Assembly (NCBI GenBank): GCA_041391505.1
Contig: JAWKNW010000004.1
Location: 1 to 64,000, forward strand
Reading direction: 5' to 3'
Source: Rhodothermales bacterium
GTDB lineage: Bacteria; Bacteroidota; Rhodothermia; Rhodothermales; JAHQVL01
DNA: 64,000 bases
The notes under the pieces are model-generated. The model had not been told where the DNA came from and made no database searches. It saw nothing but the letters and a program-made list of their open reading frames with translations. The translations under genes were made by a program, and so were the position numbers. Positions 56,743-64,000 of the stretch are shown here, piece after piece (within the stretch, counting starts at the first letter, position 1; every line of letters begins with the position of its first letter).

Positions 56743-58416
56743 ATGCCAGCTGCTCGAGTGATACTGCTCTGCGTCGGTCTCGCGATGGCGGCCTGGCCGG
56801 CCTACGGCCAGCCGGTGCGCGGCATCGTGTGGGAGCCGCCGCTGCGGACGGACCTCGCCGAGGAGGATCTGCTCGAGATGCACGCCATGGGGGTCCAGGC
56901 GATACGATCTCCGCTGATCCGTAACGAGCGGCTGTATCGCGTGGCCGATTCGCTGGGCATCGCATTTTATCAGGACCTCCCCTTTCAGTACCTCGCCGGC
57001 GGCGAACTCAGGGATACCCTACGCTACGCCGAGCAGGTGATCCAGGAGGCGCTGTGGTGGACGCAAGAGCATCCGTCGGCCCGTCATTTCGGGCTGGCGC
57101 GCTACGCGGATACGAGCGACGACACGGCTTGCGAGGCCCTCGGCGAGATGGCGGATCGTTTCCGGCGGGACGGTCCGGCAGGCATCCGGCTGTATTACAT
57201 CACCTCGTTCATCGAGGATGACCGGTGCGCGGAGCGGGTCGACGCCGTGCTGCTGGATGCGCTGGACACGCCGGATGTGATCGGGCAGCTCCGGGCATGG
57301 CAATCTGCCCATTCCGCGCACGCCGGCCGTGTCGGCATCGGGCGGCTGGGCACCTGGGTGATCGACACGCAGGATGAGGATGGGACGCGGGTGCCGCATT
57401 CGCGCTCCTTCCAGGCCCGTTTTCTGGAGACCGGCTTGAACGCGCTGCTGTCGGACACCCTCTCGAACCCGCCGTCGTCGGTGTTCGTGTACGCGTGGCG
57501 CGACCGGCGCTTCGACCGTCCCTCCCTCGGCCACGATCTGTCGAGTCCGTATCTGGATTCCTACGGCCTGCACGGCATTACGGGCGAGCGGCGGCTGGCG
57601 CTGGCGGTGGTGGAAGGTATCTACACGGGCCGGCAGACCGTGTTCGCGTTTCCTCCGGGGCGCCGGCCGAGCGAGGCGACGCCGTGGGTGATCATCCTGG
57701 GATGGCTGGTGCTGCTGATCCTGGGGCTCGCGTATTTCCGGTATATCCGGTTCCAGACCATGGTCCGGCGCTACTTCTTCGCCCACGGCTTCTACCGGGA
57801 GTCGGTTTCTCAGGGGCGCGAACTCATGTTCGGGCCGAACGCGCTCGTGCTTGCGGCGCTGGTGGTCGCCTCGGGGCTCGTGTACGGCGTCATCCTGGAG
57901 GCGGTGCGCGAGCAGCCGGCGTTTGCGCTGTTGACCCGCAGCCTGCCCGAGTCCATGGTCCTTTCCGGCGTCGCCGTGCTGGGGCGGCCGCTCACGCTCA
58001 CCCTCGTCATGGGCGCCATCTTCGCCCTGGGCGTGCTGGTGTGGACATCGGTCCTGTCCGCGCTCTCCAGCCGCAACCGCAACCCGCTGTTGCCCGGTCA
58101 GGTGATGATGCTCGTTTCCTGGCCCCGGTGGACGCTGCTGGGCACGATGCTCGCGGCGATGGTGGTAAGCACCCTCCAGCAGCCCGAGGCGATGAACTGG
58201 GCCATCGTCGTGGCGCTGGCCACGCTGGTCTCCGGCTTCGGGGCGACCTTCCGCACGATGAACGACTACCGCCACATCACGCGGGCCGGCTGGCCGCGGC
58301 TGGCGGCGGCGCTGGCGGGGAATCCGTTTTTCATCGTCATCCTCCTCGGCATCTACCTCGCCATCCGATACCACGCGCGGGTCGGGTTCTTTCTGCATCT
58401 GATCACCAGAGGCTGA
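56743..58416 (+). CDS. hypothetical membrane protein with exported glycoside-hydrolase-like N-domain
   Basis: 557 aa from ATG 56743. Signal peptide (RVILLCVGLAMAAWPAYGQ), then ~300 residues resembling the TIM-barrel part of family 2-type glycosidases (VRGIVWEPPLRTDLAEEDLLEMHAMGVQAIRSPLIRNE, ADSLGIAFYQDLPF, VFVYAWRDRRFD, SPYLDSYGLHGI), followed by about six membrane helices from ~330. I see no convincing catalytic acid pair, so it may be non-enzymatic. It starts ~75 bases after the dcw terminator. The family is unrecognised; Rhodothermia seem the likely source. Confidence 0.8.
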   Translation: MPAARVILLCVGLAMAAWPAYGQPVRGIVWEPPLRTDLAEEDLLEMHAMGVQAIRSPLIRNERLYRVADSLGIAFYQDLPFQYLAGGELRDTLRYAEQVIQEALWWTQEHPSARHFGLARYADTSDDTACEALGEMADRFRRDGPAGIRLYYITSFIEDDRCAERVDAVLLDALDTPDVIGQLRAWQSAHSAHAGRVGIGRLGTWVIDTQDEDGTRVPHSRSFQARFLETGLNALLSDTLSNPPSSVFVYAWRDRRFDRPSLGHDLSSPYLDSYGLHGITGERRLALAVVEGIYTGRQTVFAFPPGRRPSEATPWVIILGWLVLLILGLAYFRYIRFQTMVRRYFFAHGFYRESVSQGRELMFGPNALVLAALVVASGLVYGVILEAVREQPAFALLTRSLPESMVLSGVAVLGRPLTLTLVMGAIFALGVLVWTSVLSALSSRNRNPLLPGQVMMLVSWPRWTLLGTMLAAMVVSTLQQPEAMNWAIVVALATLVSGFGATFRTMNDYRHITRAGWPRLAAALAGNPFFIVILLGIYLAIRYHARVGFFLHLITRG

Positions 58417-58484
58417 GGCGGGACCTTCTCCGGCGACGCCGGCGTATCGAAGGGCGTCCGTATGGCTCGTCTTTCTTTTATCCC

Positions 58485-59588
58485 ATGCTTTACCGGTTGG
58501 CGCTCATCGCGCTTGGTCTGTCCCTGTATCTGGCTTCCGGCACGCCGGCGAGGGCCCAGCGATCCGCATCGGCCGATACGGCGGCGGCCGGCGAGGTCGT
58601 CAAACGGAGCTGGGTTGCCCTGCCGAGCCTGTTTTATTCGCCGCGCACCAAGATCGGCGGCGGCGGGTCGGTTCGCTTTTTTCCGGAACGTTTGCGCGGC
58701 GAACGGCCGTCCGTGATCCAGGCCTCGGTGGTCTATACACAGCGAAAACAGACCATCGTGACGTTTTCCCCGGACCTGTTTTTCGATCACGACCGGTGGC
58801 GCGCGTTCGGGACGCTGCTTTATTTCAACTTTCCCGATCGCTTTTACGGCATCGGCAACGATCAGGCCCTGAGCGAGAGCGAAACCTACACGTCACGCGT
58901 GGCCAGCGCCCTGGTCGGGGGCGAACATGAGATAGCGCCGGGGTTCCGGGTCGGGCTGATGGGATGGGTGCGGCGCGAAAACCTGGTCGATCTCGAGGCG
59001 GACGGCGTGCTCGCTTCCGGCGCCTTGCTGGGGAGCGAGCGAAACTGGATCGTCGGGCCGGGCGCTTTCGTGCGGTGGGACACGCGCGACGATCTGTTCT
59101 ATCCGTCGCGGGGCACCTATGTGCGGCTGTCCTGGATGGTGTTTGATCCGGTGTTCGGGAGCGACTTTCAGTTCAGCCGGACGGGTTTCGACGTGCGGCG
59201 CTTCTGGTCGCTCGGCTGGGATCAGATCCTCGCCGTGCAGTTGCAGGGGCTCGGCGTCGCCGGCGGGGCGCCGTTTCAGATGTTCCCCGAGATCGGGGGC
59301 AGCGAGCTGCTCCGGGGCTATGCGCAGGGGCGGTACAAGGATCGGTTGATGCTGGCGTTGCAGGCGGAATACCGGCTGTGGGTGTGGGGACCGGTCGGCT
59401 TCACGGTGTTCGGCGCGGCCGCCGACGTACAGCCGGATGCTCGCAGCCTGGTGACGGATCCGTTCATCCTGTCGGGCGGCGCCGGATTTCGCTTCCTGAT
59501 GAACGATCAGGGCGTCAACTTCCGCATCGACATGGCCTGGGGGCGCGACGGGCGCGCGTTCTACTTCTCGGTAGGCGAGGCGTTTTGA
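58485..59588 (+). CDS. BamA/TamA-family outer-membrane beta-barrel protein
   Basis: 367 aa from ATG 58485. Signal peptide (LALIALGLSLYLASGTPARAQ). No POTRA domain precedes the barrel; the rest is a surface-antigen-type beta barrel with WVALPSLFYSPRTKIGGGGS, GPGAFVRWDTRDDLFYPSRGTYVRLSW (the R-D-T-R-D-xx-x-P-x-x-G motif), GGSELLRGYAQGRYKDR (the RGY motif) and a final aromatic strand FYFSVGEAF. It inserts in the outer membrane; the role is unknown. Overlaps the next gene (convergent) by 28 bases. Confidence 0.85.
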   Translation: MLYRLALIALGLSLYLASGTPARAQRSASADTAAAGEVVKRSWVALPSLFYSPRTKIGGGGSVRFFPERLRGERPSVIQASVVYTQRKQTIVTFSPDLFFDHDRWRAFGTLLYFNFPDRFYGIGNDQALSESETYTSRVASALVGGEHEIAPGFRVGLMGWVRRENLVDLEADGVLASGALLGSERNWIVGPGAFVRWDTRDDLFYPSRGTYVRLSWMVFDPVFGSDFQFSRTGFDVRRFWSLGWDQILAVQLQGLGVAGGAPFQMFPEIGGSELLRGYAQGRYKDRLMLALQAEYRLWVWGPVGFTVFGAAADVQPDARSLVTDPFILSGGAGFRFLMNDQGVNFRIDMAWGRDGRAFYFSVGEAF

Positions 59589-60388
59589 CCGGGTACGACG
59601 TACCGGTATTCCACGTTGAGCGTGTGGATGTGGGCGTAGCGGAGGACCAGGTAATCGCCTGAGATGGGATAAAACCGGGCGTCGTTGTCGGGTGATTTGA
59701 CGAGTGGATCCGGTTTGTCCTGCTCCAGCCGGCGGCGTTTGGCGTGGGTGAGCACGATTCGGTCGAGCGCGCCGGCTTTGTCGAAGTAGAATTTGTGGAG
59801 ATAACCCCAGTAGATGTAGGCGATGCCGCCCTGTTCGACGACGGCGGAGACATACGTGTACCCCTGGATCGAGCGGTAGAATTTGAGCCACTCCCGCAGT
59901 TCGCGCCCGCCCCACTTCCAGCCGCGCGCCTCGATGATCTCCATGATCGGGTCTTCCTGCCGGAAGAGGTAGTACCACTCGTTCCGGAATCGCATCGTCC
60001 GAAACCGGAGGTCGAGCCGGCGACGCCGAACGAATTCATGCAGGCCGAAGCCCACGGCGCCAGCAAAAACGTTCAGGGCGAGGAAGTAGCCGAAGATACG
60101 CTCGGGCGCGTACGTCACCGCCCGCATCGCGCGGTCGGCTTCGTCGCCGTTCGCTCCGGTCAGGAAGAAGAGGACGGCATCCAGATCGATGGCGACGCCG
60201 AAGAGCGAAAGCATCCACCCCCAGACCCCATGCAAGGCCGCCGCCAGCACGACGCCGTAGGCGATTTCCTCAGAGATCGAGGTGAGGTACACCGGGCTGG
60301 TCCAGGAGCCCTTCCGGTAGCCGTACCGGCAGACGATTCCCGGCAATACGATCAGGAAAATGAGCAGCGCGGGAAAGGCGACGTCCAT
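59561..60388 (-). CDS. conserved hypothetical membrane protein, 275 aa
   Basis: Three hydrophobic segments lie in the first half: ALLIFLIVLPGIVCRYGY (N-terminal), AYGVVLAAALHGVWGWMLSLFG and IFGYFLALNVFAGAVGF. The C-terminal half is soluble and aromatic (EWYYLFRQEDPIMEIIEARGWKWGGRELREWLKF, VSAVVEQGGIAYIYWGYLHKFYFDKAGALDRIVL, YLVLRYAHIHTLNVEYRYV). Similar membrane-plus-soluble proteins occur in several phyla without known function. Its 3' end overlaps the convergent barrel gene by 28 bases. Confidence 0.75.
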   Translation of the reverse strand: MDVAFPALLIFLIVLPGIVCRYGYRKGSWTSPVYLTSISEEIAYGVVLAAALHGVWGWMLSLFGVAIDLDAVLFFLTGANGDEADRAMRAVTYAPERIFGYFLALNVFAGAVGFGLHEFVRRRRLDLRFRTMRFRNEWYYLFRQEDPIMEIIEARGWKWGGRELREWLKFYRSIQGYTYVSAVVEQGGIAYIYWGYLHKFYFDKAGALDRIVLTHAKRRRLEQDKPDPLVKSPDNDARFYPISGDYLVLRYAHIHTLNVEYRYVVPGQNASPTEK

Positions 60389-60459
60389 CGAGACCGGGAT
60401 CTACGCGCGGGGAGATGCAACGGGGTGAGGCGACAGGAGGGCGCGCCGTTGCCGCCGGC

Positions 60460-60663
60460 TCACCCTTTCTTGTGACCGTTTTTGCGTTTTTTGATCGATC
60501 GGGCGAGGCTCATGGCCTCGTCGAGCGAACGCGTCACGTAAAACGCCTCGCCTTCGAGCTTGACCCATCCGTCCTTACGGTCGTGATGCAGCCGGTTCAG
60601 CTCTTCGCAGGTGTCCGGGTTGTCCAGCAACTTTCGGGCGTTCTTGGAAATGTAGGCGTCCAT
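60460..60663 (-). CDS. small hypothetical protein, 67 aa
   Basis: From the ATG at 60663; a longer reading frame exists upstream but its extra part is not typical. Sequence MDAYISKNARKLLDNPDTCEE, then LNRLHHDRKDGWVKLEGEAFYVTRSLDEAMSLARSIKKRKNGHKKG: a short helical domain with a basic Lys-rich tail. It is co-oriented with the membrane-protein gene downstream (71-base gap). No function is inferred. Confidence 0.55.
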   Translation of the reverse strand: MDAYISKNARKLLDNPDTCEELNRLHHDRKDGWVKLEGEAFYVTRSLDEAMSLARSIKKRKNGHKKG

Positions 60664-60890
60664 CGTTGTTTTCGGTAGCGTTGCGGGTAGGCTCACTATC
60701 GAACAAATCCAGTCGATCTCAAGGCGTTTCGAGTCGGTCTGGAGATCCATGTACGCGCTATCGCGGCGATTGTTTGCAAACCGGGATGCCGCCGGCGTCA
60801 CATCTCATTCACCGATCATCTTCCATTCATGTTGCGGGGGCGGCGATCGGCGAATTTGGCGCCGTACATCAAACCAATCCCCTTTGCGCC

Positions 60891-63800
60891 ATGAAGCCCA
60901 TCCTCACGGCCGCTTGCCTGCTCCTCCTGTTTTCGCCCGGAATTCCCTCGCCGGCACAAACGAGCCAGCTGTTCAACGCGCACATGACGCAGCCGGATGT
61001 CTGGCGGCCGGCGTCGCCCTCCGAACCGGGCGTGGATGCGAAAGGCGACCTGACGCTCTCCCTGCCGATCATGACCGTTCCGGGGCGTGGCGGGCTCGAC
61101 TACGAGATCCGGTTTACCTACCGTTCGGGCATCCGCGTCGATCAGCGCGCCAGCTGGATCGGGCTGGGCTGGGAGTTCGATCCGGGTTCGATCACGCGCG
61201 AGCCAATGGGGCTCGTGGAGGCCGATGGCACCGTGCACGGCACCGACTGGGCCGACGGATCGACGCCGGCGTGGCAGCCCGATGCCTATTACGTCACCTT
61301 GCCGGCCGGTTCGTCCATGATGACGCGGCTAGCCGGCGGCACGGCGCCGCCGCGCACCGATGCGGACGGATTCTACCTGAACGCCTGGCGCCCCTGGAAG
61401 GTGGATGCCATCGGCTCCGCCCCCGTGACGGTGGTGGATGCAGCCGGAAGCGGCACGACGACGGCGACCGTATTCAACAGTGTGGTCGTCCAGAAGCCGG
61501 ATTATACCGGTTTCACGATAACGACCGACGACGGCACCCGCTATGTCTTTGCGCACCCGACCCTGTCGACATTTCGGATCTTTTCGAGCGTTCTCACTGT
61601 GTCCGACGACCTGCAGGTCGAATATTATGTCAGCAGCTGGCGGCTTCGGTCGATCCTGGGGCCGGACTACCTGGGCCCCGACATTCCCGCGGGGAACGAA
61701 GCCGGCAGCTGGATTCGGTTCGACTATACGACGCCCACGACCGTCGTGGACCCCGGTGGGGTCGAAGCGGCGACGCGTCAGCAGGTATCGTACCTCAGCG
61801 CCATCGTGACGCCCACCCATCAGGCGACCCTGTCAACCGCGCCCCGCTACAATGAAAACCTTTCACTCTACGAGGAAGGTCATTTCCAGAAACTGACGCA
61901 GATCACCCTCGCGGCCCGTTCGGCGCCTTCGACGACGCTGCAGAAAGTCGAGACGATCACCTCAGCGCTTCACGCCAGTCCGGATGAGCCTCGGCTCTCG
62001 CTGGATGGCGTCAAGATCTACGGCAAGAACAACGACGCTACGTTGCCGGCGTACGCCTTCACGTACTGGGGGGCCTGCACGTCGTCGGTAACGGCGGCGC
62101 ACGCGGACTGGTTCGGCTTCTGCAATGCAGGCACCGCCGACATCTTTAATCTCGGCGTCAACAACGACGGCCGTGCCTGGAGCCTGAAACGCATCACGTA
62201 TCCGTCCGGCGGCTGGGATCAGTTCGATTACGAGGACGATTCCCTGCTCAGCACCGAGACGGTCCCGTTCTGGCTATTTGATCTGGAGCAGAATGCGTCG
62301 ACCACGGCGTATTCCTTCACCCTGTCGGGCAACCAGACGCGTCAGGGTGGCGCCCGCGTAAAAACCCGAACGCAAGGCGATGGGCTCGGGAGCGAATGGA
62401 GCACGACCTACACGTACGGTTCGGGACGGCTGAACAGCGTCCCGGGCGGGTGGTGGAAAACCTACTTCACCACATACCGGGGTTTTGTGGGGACCGAGCG
62501 AGCCCAGGCGGCGGTGTACTATGATTATGTAAAACGATCCGATCCCGATGGCGGAAGCGTCAAGACCTACTACACCAACGCCGGCAATACACCGGCCACG
62601 GTTTCCCGAATCAGTACCTTTCTGTACCTGCGCGCCGATTTCGGAAATCCGAACTTCCAGTACTACGACTTCGCGATCGTGCAGGGCAATCAGGGTTGGA
62701 ATTGGGGGCTCCCCTACGAGGTATACTACTACAATAATGGCGGCGTCAATCCGGTTCGCAAAACGACGCGTACCTACGATCTGACGGGATACCCGCTGGC
62801 GAGTGCATTCGCTGCCGGCGGCTACGACGCCAAATTGGTGTGGTCGTATGACGGTAAGGTCGACGCGGAAACGGATACCGACTATGGCCAGAGCGCCAGC
62901 ACGTCGACCTCCATCACGCACAAGGCAACCTATACCCACCACACGGCCGCCGGGACGGGGACCGGCTATGTCAAAACCAGCGAAGAAACGCTCAACAGTA
63001 CGTCAACGCCGGCGCGGAAGACCGAATACACGTACGGCTACGAGAAATACGGCGAACTCAATACCCGGAATATCCTGCGGCCGGTCGTTCAGACGGTCGT
63101 AGGCGAAAAGACCAGCGCTTCCTCAACCACCTGGCACGCATCGACCGCCACGCGATGGAGCAGCTATGCCATGGCCGGCGGCACCATCTGGAAGCCCCGA
63201 TTCAACGTCGCCTGGAACGGGACGGCCTCGACGAGCAAACCGGTCTACAGCAATTGGACGACTGACACGATCCAGAGCGGCTGGCAGCTGAAGGACAAAA
63301 CCACGGCCTACAACGAGCACGGTCTACCGACGTCGATCACCGATCCTCGCGGCGTCGTCACCACGCTCACGTATTTCACCGGAACGACCGGGGTCAGCAC
63401 GACGCCCCCGGGATTGCTCAAAAAGGTGGCCAAAGCCGGGCTGTCGGTCGAGTTTGGCTACGATGCGGCCTTCGGACTCCTCGCGACCGTCAAGGACGAA
63501 AACAGCCACACGACAACCTATACCTACGATAACTTTGGCCGGCTCGCCGAAGTCAAAAACCGGATGAGCCCGTCGAATACGGTGACGACGTATTCCTATT
63601 CGACCTCCACCGTCCCCTTCAAGGTGACCGGAAAGCAATTCCACGCATCCGGTCTCGCCTATGAGACGATCTCGTTCTTCGACGGGTTGGGCCGGCCCCT
63701 TCAGACGCAATCCAAAGACGGCGCGCTGTACGTGGTCTCCCACACGGAGTACCTGCCCGGCACGGCGACGAGTGGCGCGCGCATCCGCGAGTGGAAACCG

Positions 63801-64000
63801 TATAGCTACGCAACGGGAGGCGCCTACCATGCCGGCTTCGCCGGATCGGCTCGAAGCCTGTATGGGAGCAGTACGAATCCGTACGTGGAGACCCTCTTTC
63901 GGCGTGACGGCCTCGCGCGCGTGGACCGGGTCACGCCCGAAAACGACGGGACGACAGCCCCCTACATCCTCACGGCCTACAAGGTAGGTACGCTCGATGG
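60891..64000 (+). CDS. RHS/YD-repeat protein, N-terminal part (C-terminus outside window)
   Basis: The frame is open from ATG 60891 to the window end (~1036 codons), in good codon use. Signal peptide (TAACLLLLFSPGIPSPAQ). After ~60 residues the sequence follows bacteroidetal RHS/SpvB-like beta-propeller proteins (LTLSLPIMTVPGRGGLDYEIRFTYRSGIRV, GLGWEFDPGSITREPMG). YD repeats appear near the end (TYDNFGRLAEVKNRM, NEHGLPTSITDPRGVVTTLTYF, ISFFDGLGRPLQTQSKDG). Such proteins build a shell that can house a C-terminal toxin or catalytic domain; that part lies to the right of this window. Confidence 0.9.
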   Translation, partial: MKPILTAACLLLLFSPGIPSPAQTSQLFNAHMTQPDVWRPASPSEPGVDAKGDLTLSLPIMTVPGRGGLDYEIRFTYRSGIRVDQRASWIGLGWEFDPGSITREPMGLVEADGTVHGTDWADGSTPAWQPDAYYVTLPAGSSMMTRLAGGTAPPRTDADGFYLNAWRPWKVDAIGSAPVTVVDAAGSGTTTATVFNSVVVQKPDYTGFTITTDDGTRYVFAHPTLSTFRIFSSVLTVSDDLQVEYYVSSWRLRSILGPDYLGPDIPAGNEAGSWIRFDYTTPTTVVDPGGVEAATRQQVSYLSAIVTPTHQATLSTAPRYNENLSLYEEGHFQKLTQITLAARSAPSTTLQKVETITSALHASPDEPRLSLDGVKIYGKNNDATLPAYAFTYWGACTSSVTAAHADWFGFCNAGTADIFNLGVNNDGRAWSLKRITYPSGGWDQFDYEDDSLLSTETVPFWLFDLEQNASTTAYSFTLSGNQTRQGGARVKTRTQGDGLGSEWSTTYTYGSGRLNSVPGGWWKTYFTTYRGFVGTERAQAAVYYDYVKRSDPDGGSVKTYYTNAGNTPATVSRISTFLYLRADFGNPNFQYYDFAIVQGNQGWNWGLPYEVYYYNNGGVNPVRKTTRTYDLTGYPLASAFAAGGYDAKLVWSYDGKVDAETDTDYGQSASTSTSITHKATYTHHTAAGTGTGYVKTSEETLNSTSTPARKTEYTYGYEKYGELNTRNILRPVVQTVVGEKTSASSTTWHASTATRWSSYAMAGGTIWKPRFNVAWNGTASTSKPVYSNWTTDTIQSGWQLKDKTTAYNEHGLPTSITDPRGVVTTLTYFTGTTGVSTTPPGLLKKVAKAGLSVEFGYDAAFGLLATVKDENSHTTTYTYDNFGRLAEVKNRMSPSNTVTTYSYSTSTVPFKVTGKQFHASGLAYETISFFDGLGRPLQTQSKDGALYVVSHTEYLPGTATSGARIREWKPYSYATGGAYHAGFAGSARSLYGSSTNPYVETLFRRDGLARVDRVTPENDGTTAPYILTAYKVGTLD

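Overview
The window is 64 kb of GC-rich bacterial chromosome. It most likely comes from the Rhodothermia lineage (Rhodothermota/Bacteroidota, relatives of Rhodothermus and Salinibacter). The basis is inference from gene content and order: a dcw (division and cell wall) cluster ordered mraZ-rsmH-ftsL-ftsI-murE-mraY-murD-ftsW-murG-murC-ftsQ-ftsA-ftsZ with no murF or ddl, a PASTA-bearing PBP, few strong Shine-Dalgarno sites, and planctomycete-type DUF1501/PSCyt-DUF1553 genes, ECF-sigma/Ser-Thr-kinase pairs and an RHS/YD-repeat protein. No rRNA, tRNA, CRISPR array, IS element or prophage was recognised.

Layout. Positions 1-9.8 kb are mostly minus strand: a Tat-exported sugar isomerase-like protein (cut by the window edge), an M28 peptidase with PDZ domain, small unknown proteins, an orphan histidine kinase, a DUF1501 protein and a large cytochrome-type PSCyt/DUF1549/DUF1553 protein. 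Positions 9.9-31.9 kb are mixed accessory and housekeeping genes: a VOC enzyme, GNAT acetyltransferases, a FIST sensor coupled to a hybrid histidine kinase, two tandem FKBP lipoproteins (the first frameshifted), a TRIC-type channel, a SET-domain protein, a 2OG-Fe(II) oxygenase, a DUF1028 protein, a haem-binding protein, an ECF sigma factor with a TPR Ser/Thr kinase, an ATP-grasp enzyme, a tannase-like esterase and RsgA. Positions 32-39.9 kb carry gyrB, a glycosyltransferase/methyltransferase group, pyrG and trhO. Positions 40.2-56.7 kb are the complete dcw cluster, from putative MraZ boxes and promoter to a strong intrinsic terminator after ftsZ. Positions 56.7-64 kb hold a membrane protein with a glycosidase-like exported domain, a BamA/TamA-type barrel, two unknown proteins and the first ~1036 codons of an RHS/YD-repeat protein.

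The most unusual feature is a dispersed set of at least 14 non-coding elements built from ~7-bp periodic degenerate repeats. Most have two arms that are reverse complements of each other around a short unpaired core, and most start within a few bases of a stop codon. Different loci use different heptamers (AGGTTCA, GATTTGC, GGATGCA, TGAACAG, AGTGACC). They occur after gyrB, murE, murD, ftsW, ftsA and ftsZ and at many accessory genes. They resemble the heptameric STRR sequences known from cyanobacteria, but I know of no description of inverted, stop-codon-proximal heptad arrays in this lineage.
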